A stretch of 64,000 bases of DNA from MedAcidi-G1 sp002294285. Lineage in GTDB: Bacteria; Actinomycetota; Acidimicrobiia; Acidimicrobiales; MedAcidi-G1. Shown in pieces: positions 16,115 to 24,789 of the stretch. Location: contig CAXEUY010000003.1 of assembly GCA_963999645.1 (NCBI GenBank), forward strand, positions 75,183 through 139,182, given 5' to 3'. The number at the start of each line of letters is the position of its first letter. Positions within the stretch are counted from its first letter, which is position 1. Position numbers and translations under genes: made by a program. The notes under the pieces were generated by a model. It was not told the DNA's origin, did no database searches, and saw only the letters and a program-made list of their open reading frames with translations.

Positions 16115-17095
16115 ATGCGTTGGTTAATTGTCGGTCATGGGAAAATCGCCTCTAATTTCATTGATGCTGCACAAGGAATAGGTCATCAGGTTGTTGCAAT
16201 AGCCGGTCGTGATCATGAAAGAGCATCTATTTTCGCAGCTAAAAATGGTATAGATAAATCAGGAGAGGATTTAGTTTCTCTTTCAGAAGGATTGGATGCA
16301 GCATATGTAGCGACACCCCATAGTGAACACTGCAATGCAGCTTTAACTCTTTTAGAAAACGGTGTACCTGTTTTATGTGAAAAACCTTTGGCTGTAAATC
16401 AAAAACAAGTTGAAAAAATGATAAGTGCAGCAGAGAAGAGTAACACGTTCTTGATGGAAGCCATGTGGACTCGACATCTTCCTATCTACGAAGAAGTTAT
16501 TTCTATTATTAAAAAAGGCCATATAGGTGAACCAAAACTTGTTGAAGCCTCCTTGGGTTTTAATTCACCCTATGAACCTGAATCGCGTTTGTGGAATCCT
16601 GAACTTGCAGGAGGCAGCCTTTTAGATGTTGGTATTTATCCCTTGACACTTGCAGATCTGGTGTATGAAACGAGTCCAGAGAAAGTTTTTTCAGTAGCTG
16701 AACTGTCACCTGATGGCGTAGATGCGAATTTGTCTATGTTGATCCAATACCCTAACTCTTCTATGGCGAAACTAAGTTCAGCTATAAATTTGTCGCTACC
16801 AAATGGAGCGTTAATTTTAGGTGAGTCAGGTTCGATTGAAATACCTTATTTCTGGTGTGCAGAAAAAGCTTTTCTTAAACAAGCATCCAAAAATGAGGAG
16901 ATCAACAAAACTCATCAGATCAACGGATTCGAATATCAGATTCGTGAAGTAGAGAGATGCTTATCAGAAGGCTTGACGCAAAGTCCTAAAGTTTCATGGA
17001 AGTGTTCTCATTCCATGGCCCAATTGATGGACCAGATTAGAACTCAAATCGGTGTTAACTATCCGGCAGACAGTCAGGAACAAGATGGAATATAG
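16115..17095 (+). CDS. Gfo/Idh/MocA family oxidoreductase
   Basis: 326 residues. N-terminal Rossmann fold with LIVGHGKIASNFIDAA (the usual GxGxxA is GHGKIA), AYVATPHSEHCNAA and the family motif VLCEKPLAVN (about 89-98), whose Lys is catalytic in relatives. The C-terminal alpha/beta domain has AGGSLLDVGIYPLTLADLV. Closest in layout to the dihydrodiol dehydrogenase/glucose-fructose oxidoreductase group; substrate unknown. Starts 11 nt after mscR and overlaps the next gene by 11 nt, so it may be transcribed with both. Confidence 0.85.
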   Translation: MRWLIVGHGKIASNFIDAAQGIGHQVVAIAGRDHERASIFAAKNGIDKSGEDLVSLSEGLDAAYVATPHSEHCNAALTLLENGVPVLCEKPLAVNQKQVEKMISAAEKSNTFLMEAMWTRHLPIYEEVISIIKKGHIGEPKLVEASLGFNSPYEPESRLWNPELAGGSLLDVGIYPLTLADLVYETSPEKVFSVAELSPDGVDANLSMLIQYPNSSMAKLSSAINLSLPNGALILGESGSIEIPYFWCAEKAFLKQASKNEEINKTHQINGFEYQIREVERCLSEGLTQSPKVSWKCSHSMAQLMDQIRTQIGVNYPADSQEQDGI

Positions 17096-18071
17096 GGATA
17101 TCCCGGGGATTAAAATACCCATGTCTCAAGTTATTCAAGGAGCGACAACGCTTTTTGGTGAGGAATCTGTTGAACACTGGGAAGATTTGCTTGATGATGT
17201 AATGAATTCAGGTATCAATGCTTTTGATACAGGCCTCGTTTATGCGGATCAAAATGGTAATTGTGATGAACGGTTGGGAAGATGGATCAACGCTCGAAAT
17301 ATTCGTGATCAAGTAATTGTTATAGGCAAAGGTTGTCATCCGGGACCGCCCAACTGGGAAGAATCAAGGGTTCTGCCAGAATGTGTTGAATTAGATATAG
17401 AGAAAACCTTGGATCGCATGGGAACGGATCGTTTAGACCTTTGGCTTTTTCATAGAGATGATGAAGAAATTCCAATTGATGAACTTGCAGATGCTGTAGA
17501 TAAACAGATTTCAGCTGGTTTAATCAACTCATGGGGAGTATCTAACTGGAGTATTAACAGGTTAGAAAGTGCTTTGGGGTCGGCAAAGAAAAATTCTTGG
17601 GTTTTGCCGGTAGTTTTCAGTCCGCACCTGTCTTTAGTTTCTCAAGAGCAACCTCCTTGGAAAGCTGTAACGAGTATCGCAGGAGATGCAGCGAATGATG
17701 ATAGAGAGTGGTTAAAAGATAAACAGTTCCAGGTGTTGGCGTGGTCAACTTTAGCTGGGGGCTATCTGACATCTTCAATTGACATCGAGACCATGCAGGC
17801 TCCAAGTTCTCATTTATTAGCTGAGATGGCTCGTTGTTATCATTCGGAAAAGAACTGGTCAAGGCGTGAACGTGCAATCGAACTGGCAATAAAGAAAGAT
17901 TGCACACTTGAACAGATAGCTGTTTCATGGGTTCTGCATGCTGATTTTCCAACATACGCATTGTGCGCTTCTAGAAACAAAACAGAAGCTTCTCACAATG
18001 TAGCTTCTGCTGAAATATATCTTTCTGCAAGCGAGAGGATCTGGTTGGAAAGTGGTGAGATTATTGAATGA
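17085..18071 (+). CDS. Aldo/keto reductase
   Basis: 328 residues from the ATG at 17085 inside the end of the upstream gene (11-nt overlap). TIM-barrel AKR with the tetrad elements visible: Asp and Tyr in FDTGLVYADQNG, Lys in VIVIGKGCH, His in LWLFHRDDEEIP; then GLINSWGVSNWSINRLE and a C-terminal region ending in the NADPH site ALCASRNKTEASHN. Substrate unknown. Part of the co-directional run 16115-19681, so it probably works with the Gfo/Idh/MocA protein on the same compound. Confidence 0.85.
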   Translation: MEYRDIPGIKIPMSQVIQGATTLFGEESVEHWEDLLDDVMNSGINAFDTGLVYADQNGNCDERLGRWINARNIRDQVIVIGKGCHPGPPNWEESRVLPECVELDIEKTLDRMGTDRLDLWLFHRDDEEIPIDELADAVDKQISAGLINSWGVSNWSINRLESALGSAKKNSWVLPVVFSPHLSLVSQEQPPWKAVTSIAGDAANDDREWLKDKQFQVLAWSTLAGGYLTSSIDIETMQAPSSHLLAEMARCYHSEKNWSRRERAIELAIKKDCTLEQIAVSWVLHADFPTYALCASRNKTEASHNVASAEIYLSASERIWLESGEIIE

Positions 18072-18492
18072 CAAAAAAGTTAGAGAACGAAACATAGATG
18101 TCTTACAGACTGCAATTTCTTCAATTGGAAGAGGAAATAGTGAGATTTTTTCAACCCTTTATACAGATGACTGGGTTCTTGAACTTCCTTATAGCGAACC
18201 TCCCAAAGTCTTAAATGGCATAAACGAAATTATTTCTTACCTGAAGCCACAAATGGGAAAACTTGAATTCACTTTGAGACTCACTAACATCTTCGAATGT
18301 TTGGATCCCAATTTGTTGATCGCAGAATATGTCAGTGAAGGGAAGTCAACTATTACCAACAAGCCATACCAAAACAGCTACATAGGGTTATGGAGATTTC
18401 GAGATGGCAAAATTTGTGGAGTTAAAGAATATATGAATCCGATAATCGCCAATGAAGCCAATACGCCTCTGGAAGTTACGAATGAAAAATGA
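18052..18492 (+). CDS. SnoaL/NTF2-like fold protein
   Basis: 146 residues. Single cone-shaped alpha+beta domain: helical start RERNIDVLQTAISSIGRGN, FSTLYTDDWVLELPY, and closing strands YIGLWRFRDGKICGVKEYMNP. These match SnoaL-like polyketide-cyclase/ketosteroid-isomerase-type domains; the active residues cannot be assigned. The GTG start at 18052 overlaps the AKR end by 20 nt and the next gene start overlaps its stop by 11 nt, so it is embedded in the four-gene run. Confidence 0.75.
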   Translation: MVRLLNDKKVRERNIDVLQTAISSIGRGNSEIFSTLYTDDWVLELPYSEPPKVLNGINEIISYLKPQMGKLEFTLRLTNIFECLDPNLLIAEYVSEGKSTITNKPYQNSYIGLWRFRDGKICGVKEYMNPIIANEANTPLEVTNEK

Positions 18493-19681
18493 GATTGATC
18501 GATTAAGAGACGGAGAGATTTTTGATGACTTAGTCGAAGCTTGGAAAAGATTAGGTCGACTTGTCTATCATGATCATGCAACGGACCCAAATTCCCTGGA
18601 AAGAGCCACAGGATTGCTTTATATGACTCGCTATTTAACAGCGGGCGCAACGTTGGCTATGGAATTAAATGATCCTGAATACCCGTATTTTGACCGTTGG
18701 GCTGATCGTTCATATTCGTGGGGAATTGATTCTCCCGATGGTTTATATTCTTTTGCATGCATTAAGGGTGATTCGACTTATCGCATTTCTGGAAACCGAG
18801 GAACTGCTCATCAATTTGACATTGAGGTTCATTCTCCCCATTTTGCAAATGCTCCTAACTATAAGAGAACGGGAAATTTAGGATTTGCGGACATAAAGAC
18901 TGAACGAGATGGAAGTGTTGAGATTATTCTCAGTCCGGAGCCTCCGCAAAAAGACAGTTCAACTAACTGGATACAACTGGACCCAGATGCAGGGTCGGTT
19001 TGTATAAGGCAGTTCTTCTATGACTGGGAAAATGAACAGAAAGCAGACTTAACAATAGAAAGAGTCGGGGCTAAGTATCCACCTCCTCCTGAAAGGCCTG
19101 AATTAATAGTTGACAAAGCTGAACTTCTGATCAAATGGCTTGACGAGGCGGGAACGTTCTGGGATCGGGTAATTCGGACATTTATGGAAAAACCAAATAC
19201 AGTCACTTTTCTAAACCCACAAGAGAGTGACTGGGGAGGTCATGGAGGTCTTTCATATGGGATGGGTTCTATAGAAATTAAGCAGGATGAAGTTGCTCTA
19301 CTAGAAGTAACACCTCCCGAATGCCATTTCTGGGGATTCCAACTAGGAAGTATCTATTGGGAGTCGATGGATTGGTGGAGGAGACAGTCCTCTTTAAATG
19401 GATTTCAAGCAAAATGCGACTCAGATGGCGTTTTCCGTTGTCTTATATCAGCTAAAGATCCAGGGGTTTACAATTGGCTTGATACAGCTGGCTATTCACA
19501 GTTGACAATCATGGGTAGGTGGCTTCATGCACGGGATTTTCCTCAACCGACGATTAAAGTTTTTCCTTATGAGGAAATCGGAAAGTTTCTTCCTGAAGAT
19601 ACAAGCAAGGTCAGTCTGGAAGAAAGAAGTGAGATTATCAGAAATCGGAACGTAGCTGCGCAAAAGATCCTAGGACTCTAA
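18482..19681 (+). CDS. DUF1214 domain protein
   Basis: 399 residues from the ATG at 18482 (ATGAAAAATGA overlap with the SnoaL gene). The N-terminal helical part (WKRLGRLVYHDHATDPNSLERATG) is followed by beta-rich segments ending in FWGFQLGSIYWESMDWWRRQSS and NWLDTAGYSQLTIMGRWLHA, which fit the DUF1214 domain found in actinobacterial proteins of unknown function. No signal peptide or membrane segment. Last gene of the run with Gfo/Idh/MocA, AKR and SnoaL. A role in breaking down a cyclic or hydroxylated organic compound is a guess from the neighbours only. Confidence 0.7.
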   Translation: MKNEIDRLRDGEIFDDLVEAWKRLGRLVYHDHATDPNSLERATGLLYMTRYLTAGATLAMELNDPEYPYFDRWADRSYSWGIDSPDGLYSFACIKGDSTYRISGNRGTAHQFDIEVHSPHFANAPNYKRTGNLGFADIKTERDGSVEIILSPEPPQKDSSTNWIQLDPDAGSVCIRQFFYDWENEQKADLTIERVGAKYPPPPERPELIVDKAELLIKWLDEAGTFWDRVIRTFMEKPNTVTFLNPQESDWGGHGGLSYGMGSIEIKQDEVALLEVTPPECHFWGFQLGSIYWESMDWWRRQSSLNGFQAKCDSDGVFRCLISAKDPGVYNWLDTAGYSQLTIMGRWLHARDFPQPTIKVFPYEEIGKFLPEDTSKVSLEERSEIIRNRNVAAQKILGL

Positions 19682-19736
19682 TTCCGCTTTGCGAGACGTA
19701 TATGCAGTCAAGCTATGGTCTAGCAAGGGGGTTACT

Positions 19737-21230
19737 GTGAAAAGGTTATTATTTGGTGCTAACTGTTTTTTGATAGTTCTTGTTACTGCCTGTGGGGGAG
19801 GGCAGGAAGAAGTCAATTCAAACGTGTCGGCCACAACGGCAGCTCCAACCACGACAGCAGCTCCAACCACGACAGTAGCTCCGGCCACGACAGTAGCTCC
19901 GGCCACGACAGTAGCTCCGGCCACGACAGCAGCCCCGACCACGACGGCAGCTCCGACCACGACGGCAGCTCCGGCCACGACAGCAGCCCCAACTACAACG
20001 GCAGCTCCGACCACAACCAGTGCAGCGCCAATTGTTCTGACAGACTCCTTTAGAGGTGTCACTTCTGAAACGATAAAAGTTGGTTTTACTTCAATTGATT
20101 TCGAAACCTTTAATGAGCAATTTCCTGGCTTAAATCTGACGTATGCAAATTATCCGCCAATGGTGGATGTGCTTATAGAAGATCTAAACGCAAGAGGTGG
20201 GATTTTAGGCAGAAAAATAGAAATAATCCATCGCTTGTTTTTACCCGTCGGGCCTCTAACTGCTGAAGTCGCATGTGTTGAATTAACAGAAGATGAAGAA
20301 GTTTTTGCGGTGCTGAATGGTTTCGCTGGACCAGGAGCCGAAGGAGTGAACGAGTGTTTCACCGACACCTATGAGACCATTCTCGTGGGAGCTAAACCAA
20401 CCCTTGAACAGCTGGAAAGAGCACGGGCTTCCTGGATAACTACTGATATGAATTTGAGCAGGCGTGGACAAGCATTTGTGAGCCTCTTAAGACAAACTGA
20501 AAGCCTTGAAAGCCTTGGAAAAGTAATGATTTGGGGTGCAGATCCTGAATCTGAACCGGTTATGGCTGAAGTGAAAGAGTTGCTTGAAGCGGAAGGTGTT
20601 TCGGTCCCGGTCGTGACATCGAATGAAAATACAGGTGACGAAACAGCCACTATTGCGTTCTTAGAGGTTGTGCTTGAAAAGGCCAGAAGCGAAGGTGTTT
20701 CGACAATTTGGTTCGTAGGAGAAGCAATTTATGCAATGGAGTACCTTTTCGCTTTAGGCGACGAATTTAATCTCCTATTACATAACGGTGATTCACTAAA
20801 TATGTGGTCTCAAGAACCACCTCCAGAAATTGAAAATTCTGGATTGATTCTTACAAATAAGGCTTTCGACAGTCGTGAAGACCCATCTTTCGCCCATTGC
20901 ATGGATCTTGTAGAAGAAGCTTTAGAAATTCAGGTCAGGCCCCCAGATAAGCTCGCTCCCGAAGAGACAAATTATTGGCCAGGAACAGCAGGACCCTGCC
21001 AATTCATAGCTTTGTTTGAAGCTGTGGCGACTGCAGCGGGTCCAGACCTGACGAATGAAACTTTCGCAAAAGCTGCAGCTGATATCGGTGATTTTTCATT
21101 ACCAGGTTACAAATATGTTTCACTCGGATCTGACAAGTTTGATGCAAGAGACTCTCTAATATTGGGACGTTGGAACAAAGACGAGGGTCAATGGGAAGCT
21201 ATTTCAGAAGAAATAAATACATCGAAATAA
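19737..21230 (+). CDS. Type-1 periplasmic binding lipoprotein (branched-chain amino acid/amide ABC type)
   Basis: Extracytoplasmic solute receptor. 497 residues from GTG 19737, chosen because AAGGGG lies 7 nt upstream and because it gives a clean lipoprotein signal: KRLL, hydrophobic core, lipobox LVTAC with Cys19. Residues about 30-100 are a Thr/Ala/Pro linker (ATTAAPTTT units). The rest is a periplasmic-binding-protein-like I domain: TIKVGFTSIDFETF, VDVLIEDLNARGGILGRKIEI, CVELTEDEEVFAVLNGF. This resembles LivJ/UrtA receptors. No permease or ATPase is nearby, so it is an orphan receptor. Ligand unknown. Confidence 0.85.
   Translation: MKRLLFGANCFLIVLVTACGGGQEEVNSNVSATTAAPTTTAAPTTTVAPATTVAPATTVAPATTAAPTTTAAPTTTAAPATTAAPTTTAAPTTTSAAPIVLTDSFRGVTSETIKVGFTSIDFETFNEQFPGLNLTYANYPPMVDVLIEDLNARGGILGRKIEIIHRLFLPVGPLTAEVACVELTEDEEVFAVLNGFAGPGAEGVNECFTDTYETILVGAKPTLEQLERARASWITTDMNLSRRGQAFVSLLRQTESLESLGKVMIWGADPESEPVMAEVKELLEAEGVSVPVVTSNENTGDETATIAFLEVVLEKARSEGVSTIWFVGEAIYAMEYLFALGDEFNLLLHNGDSLNMWSQEPPPEIENSGLILTNKAFDSREDPSFAHCMDLVEEALEIQVRPPDKLAPEETNYWPGTAGPCQFIALFEAVATAAGPDLTNETFAKAAADIGDFSLPGYKYVSLGSDKFDARDSLILGRWNKDEGQWEAISEEINTSK
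19832..20022 (+). repeat. 18-bp tandem repeat coding the Thr/Ala/Pro linker
   Basis: About ten imperfect 18-bp units of the type GCAGCTCCGACCACGACG encode A-A/V-P-T/A-T-T hexapeptides. Blocks such as AGTAGCTCCGGCCACGAC are repeated three times exactly, so the length is likely to vary by slippage. Confidence 0.85.
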
Positions 21231-21343
21231 GGTTTAATTTTAAGAATATTATTAGCTTTATGTCAGAACTAGGTTAAGCCGTCTTTGACTTTTGTTATCG
21301 TGGAAATTCGCTATGCATCCAATGAGTAGGAGTTGACATATAT

Positions 21344-22924
21344 ATGGATGAAGAAAAAGAATTCCGGACTATGTCAGGGGTTCCAGTTGGATCTGTGTAT
21401 GGTAGCGGGCCATTACCTGGCGAGTTTCCATACACCCGTGGGATACATGCCGGCATGTACAGGGACCGGTTATGGACAATGAGAATGTTTGCTGGTTTTG
21501 GAACAGCCGAAGACACCAACGCCCGCTTTAAAGAGTTATTACGAGCCGGTGGCACAGGCCTTTCAACAGCTTTTGATATGCCGACACTCATGGGCCGCGA
21601 TTCTGACAATGAATGGTCTATAGGTGAAGTAGGACGTGCAGGAGTTGCGGTCGACACCCTTGACGACATGATTGACCTTTTTGCTGATATTGACTTGGGT
21701 CAAGTATCAACTTCAATGACGATAAATGGTCCGGCAGCAATTCTCTTAGCGATGTATGTAGCAGTTGCTGAACAAGGGGGAGTAGAAAGGTCAAAACTCA
21801 ACGGCACACTTCAGAATGACATACTCAAGGAATATCAGGCCCAAAAAGAGTACATTTTTCCACCTCGTCCATCAGTGCGTTTGGTAAGTGATGTAGTTGG
21901 TTTTACCACAAATGAAATGCCACGTTGGAATCCTATTTCGATTTCCGGCTATCACATCCGAGAAGCCGGTTCCACCGCTGCACAGGAGCTTGCATTCACG
22001 TTGGCTAATGGATTTGCTTACGTAGAAGCGGCGCAGAATGCCGGCCTTAAGGTTGATGATTTCGCCCCGAGACTAAGCTTTTTCTTCAATAGCCATTCGG
22101 ACTTTTTTGAAGAGATAGGAAAGTTTCGCGCAGCGAGAAGAATATGGGCGACATGGCTCCGCGATAGATACGGAGCGAAAGACGAGAGAAGTTTAAAACT
22201 TCGTTTTCATACGCAGACTGCGGGAGTTTCACTAACAGCTCAACAGCCTGAAATAAATATCGCGCGTGTCGCAATTCAAGCTCTTGCAGGTGTCATGGGA
22301 GGGACGCAGAGTCTACACACAGACAGTTATGACGAAGCTTTGGCTCTTCCGACTGAAGACGCCGCAAGGATAGCTTTGCGCACACAACAGATCGTCGCCC
22401 ATGAAACAGGGGTAGTTAATGTTGCAGACCCACTGGGAGGCTCGGATTATGTCGAATGGATGACAGACGAAATGGAAAGACAAGCTGAAGACATCTTTAA
22501 CCATTTGGATGAGCTTGGTAACGGTTCGATTCTTGAGGGAGTATACGCCGGCATAGAAAACGGATGGTTTGTGGGTGAAATAGCAGATGCCGCATATCGT
22601 TTCGAAAGAGAAGTCAACAACAGTGATCGTCTCATAGTAGGTGTCAATTCCTTTACTGAAGGAGGAGATGAAAATGTTGATTTGCTCAGCATCGATCCCG
22701 GCACTGAAGACATCCAGTTAAAAAGATTGGCTGAAATAAAACAGTCCAGAGATAGTGATTTGGTGCAAAAAGCTTTAACGAGGCTTTCTACAGAAGCCGC
22801 TGATCCTGAAATTAACCTAATGCCAGCAATAATTGAAGCAGTCAAAGTTAGAGCAACAGAAGGTGAGATCGTGAATGCGCTTGAATCAGTTTTTGGAACT
22901 TACGTAGAAAAGGCGTTCGTATGA
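21344..22924 (+). CDS. Methylmalonyl-CoA mutase family large subunit (substrate not settled)
   Basis: Catalytic barrel subunit of a B12-dependent acyl-CoA mutase; 526 residues, the two-subunit form without a B12 domain. Motifs: FPYTRGIHAGMYRDRLWTMR, GTGLSTAFDMPTLMGRDSDN, SISGYHIREAGSTAAQELA, HTQTAGVSLTAQQPEIN, SLHTDSYDEALALPTE. Compared with the Propionibacterium enzyme, the residue at Tyr89 is Phe (TMRMFAGF, as in isobutyryl-CoA mutase), whereas the carboxylate-binding Arg207 is kept (PSVRLVSD). The substrate could therefore be methylmalonyl-CoA or another branched acyl-CoA. GGAG about 12 nt before the ATG. The stop overlaps the small subunit start by 4 nt. Confidence 0.88.
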   Translation: MDEEKEFRTMSGVPVGSVYGSGPLPGEFPYTRGIHAGMYRDRLWTMRMFAGFGTAEDTNARFKELLRAGGTGLSTAFDMPTLMGRDSDNEWSIGEVGRAGVAVDTLDDMIDLFADIDLGQVSTSMTINGPAAILLAMYVAVAEQGGVERSKLNGTLQNDILKEYQAQKEYIFPPRPSVRLVSDVVGFTTNEMPRWNPISISGYHIREAGSTAAQELAFTLANGFAYVEAAQNAGLKVDDFAPRLSFFFNSHSDFFEEIGKFRAARRIWATWLRDRYGAKDERSLKLRFHTQTAGVSLTAQQPEINIARVAIQALAGVMGGTQSLHTDSYDEALALPTEDAARIALRTQQIVAHETGVVNVADPLGGSDYVEWMTDEMERQAEDIFNHLDELGNGSILEGVYAGIENGWFVGEIADAAYRFEREVNNSDRLIVGVNSFTEGGDENVDLLSIDPGTEDIQLKRLAEIKQSRDSDLVQKALTRLSTEAADPEINLMPAIIEAVKVRATEGEIVNALESVFGTYVEKAFV

Positions 22925-23334
22925 CAAAAAATGAAAATGAACCTATACGAATAGTCCTGGCCAAGCTGGGACTTGATGGACATGATAGAGGTTTGAAAGT
23001 TGTAGCAAGAATGTTAAGGGATGCCGGTATGGAAGTTGTCTATTTAGGTTTGAGACAGACTACCGAAATGGTAGTTACTGCTGTGGAACAAGAAGACGCA
23101 GACGCTGTAGGCATATCAATGCATAATGCGGGGCATTTGACACTAGCACCGAGAATAGTAGACGCACTGAAAGACGCAGGGCTTGACGTTCCAGTTGTGG
23201 TTGGAGGGATAGTCCCTGAAAGTGACTTGCCAGCTATGACTGAAGCGGGAGTGGCTGGAGTGCTTGGTCCCGGTGCTTCTGCCGAAGAAGTAGCAGCATG
23301 TGTGCGTGAGGCAGTGGCCACCCGTGGCAAGTGA
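22921..23334 (+). CDS. Acyl-CoA mutase cobalamin-binding small subunit
   Basis: 137 residues, a stand-alone B12-binding domain. The signature DGHDRGLKVVARMLRDAG (about 19-36) holds the D-x-H-x-x-G loop whose His replaces dimethylbenzimidazole as the lower cobalt ligand. SMHNAGHLTLAPRI corresponds to the SxL region and VVVGGIVPESD to the GG region. Overlaps the large subunit (ATGA) and the MeaB gene start (11 nt), so the three are one operon and function as holoenzyme plus chaperone. Confidence 0.92.
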   Translation: MTKNENEPIRIVLAKLGLDGHDRGLKVVARMLRDAGMEVVYLGLRQTTEMVVTAVEQEDADAVGISMHNAGHLTLAPRIVDALKDAGLDVPVVVGGIVPESDLPAMTEAGVAGVLGPGASAEEVAACVREAVATRGK

Positions 23335-24277
23335 AGACTCAAAAATAAATTCACTTGTAGACGCAGCCAGTGAAGGTGACAGGCGTTCGATCGCTCGGTT
23401 ATTGACTCTTGTTGAAAGAGGCGGCATTTCTGCTGAAATTGTCGCTGAAGCAACTCACCCACTTGCAGGCAAATCACATGTAATAGGAATCACAGGGGCT
23501 CCAGGAGCCGGAAAGTCAACTCTCACAGCATATTTAGCAAGAGATCTAGCAGAATCTGATCATAAACCCGCAGTATTGGCAGTTGACCCATCATCACCTC
23601 TTACAGGAGGCGCAATCCTAGGTGATCGCGTAAGAATGGAAGAAGCTTCAGGAGCAGGTGCTTTTATTCGTTCGATGGCGACAAGAGGACATGCTGGCGG
23701 GTTGGCGCTAGCAGTTCCAGGCATGGTCAGAGTATTTGACGCTTTCGGATTTGATCCAATAATCATTGAAACAGTCGGAGTAGGTCAAGTTGAAGTTGAC
23801 GTAGCTTCAGCGGCTGACACGGTGGTAGTGGTAGTTACATCAGGTTGGGGTGATGCAGTGCAAGCAAATAAAGCTGGATTGCTTGAAATCGCTGACCTTT
23901 TCGTAGTTAACAAAGCTGATCGGCCCGGAGCTAAAGACGCTAAAAGAGACCTTGAATTGATGATTGATTTATCGCAAGTAACTGGTCAGGCAGTAAGAAG
24001 GCCAGAAATTATTATGACAACAGCAACTGAAGGCGAAGGATTGGATGAGTTACAGAAGGCTGTTTCAGAACATCAACAGTTCTTACTACAGGACGATCAA
24101 ATTTCTTTGAGACGCTCAAAACGTTGGAAAGCTGAAGTTAGCTCACGACTAGAATATTTACTCTTAGAGATTTCAAAAAATTCAATCGAAAATATAGAAG
24201 AAAATCAAAGCTCTCCTCCCAATTCAGTGGCCAATGAGTTGCTAAAAAAACTTTTAAATAAAGATGAATTGCATTAA
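23324..24277 (+). CDS. meaB: MeaB/ArgK-type GTPase, mutase chaperone
   Basis: G-protein that protects and reloads the B12 mutase. 317 residues from the GTG at 23324 (V-A-S-E-D-S), overlapping the small subunit by 11 nt; a longer frame to 23300 is possible. Walker A GITGAPGAGKSTL, the switch region AVDPSSPLTGGAILGDRVRM, the IETVGVGQVEVDVASAADT region and the guanine-specificity motif NKADRPGA are all visible. The extended C-terminus (RSKRWKAEVSSRLEYLL) is the usual dimerisation arm. No epimerase or propionyl-CoA carboxylase gene is adjacent. Confidence 0.92.
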   Translation: MASEDSKINSLVDAASEGDRRSIARLLTLVERGGISAEIVAEATHPLAGKSHVIGITGAPGAGKSTLTAYLARDLAESDHKPAVLAVDPSSPLTGGAILGDRVRMEEASGAGAFIRSMATRGHAGGLALAVPGMVRVFDAFGFDPIIIETVGVGQVEVDVASAADTVVVVVTSGWGDAVQANKAGLLEIADLFVVNKADRPGAKDAKRDLELMIDLSQVTGQAVRRPEIIMTTATEGEGLDELQKAVSEHQQFLLQDDQISLRRSKRWKAEVSSRLEYLLLEISKNSIENIEENQSSPPNSVANELLKKLLNKDELH

Positions 24278-24316
24278 ATCAAGTAGAAACAACCCACGTG
24301 AGTTAAGATCTGAACC

Positions 24317-24787
24317 TTGAAATCAAAACTTCGTTCAATTTTTGAACGCCTATTCCGAAACTATGCACAGCGACTCCTCCGTTATATGGGAGTGACTGTT
24401 GTCAATACCATTGTCGGTCAGACCGTCCTCTTTATTTTCCATGCAGTGATTGGATTGCCAGGGATGATCGCCAATGCATGTGCAGTAGCGATAAGCACCA
24501 TCCCTGCCTACTTACTAAGTCGCAACTACGTGTGGGAACAACCTAGAGGAGACCATTCAGTAGGAGGGGAGATAGCCCCATTTTGGATGTTGGCGTTTGC
24601 CGGACTGGCACTTTCCACAGCAGTAGTAGGTGTTGTAGATGGAATTTTCGGTGGCACTTGGTCAGTTCAAATTGCAAATGCTTCTGCTTACGGCACTTTA
24701 TGGATTGTCAGATTCCTGATCATCGAACATCTTCTTTGGGGAGACTCAGATAAAGACCCTTCAAGTGAAGAAAAACTTGTGGGCTGA
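24317..24787 (+). CDS. GtrA-like membrane protein
   Basis: 156 residues, four membrane segments, GtrA family; members are thought to help flip or present polyprenol-linked sugars. Motifs: RYMGVTVVNTIVGQTVLF in the first segment, ISTIPAYLLSRNYVWE (the family's NRxWxF-like site), and the closing segment AYGTLWIVRFLIIEHLLW. TTG start at 24317; no good ribosome site. First gene of a group with methyltransferases and a glycosyltransferase (24.3-28.5 kb), so a role in surface glycan or glycolipid assembly is likely but inferred. Confidence 0.8.
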   Translation: MKSKLRSIFERLFRNYAQRLLRYMGVTVVNTIVGQTVLFIFHAVIGLPGMIANACAVAISTIPAYLLSRNYVWEQPRGDHSVGGEIAPFWMLAFAGLALSTAVVGVVDGIFGGTWSVQIANASAYGTLWIVRFLIIEHLLWGDSDKDPSSEEKLVG

Positions 24788-24789
24788 TC

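Noticed and set aside
19832..20022. CRISPR array
   Set aside because: Units are contiguous 18-bp coding repeats without spacers; no cas genes are present.
19670..20062. 130-residue Val/Ala-rich minus-strand frame
   Set aside because: Antisense of the 18-bp repeat in the binding-protein gene.
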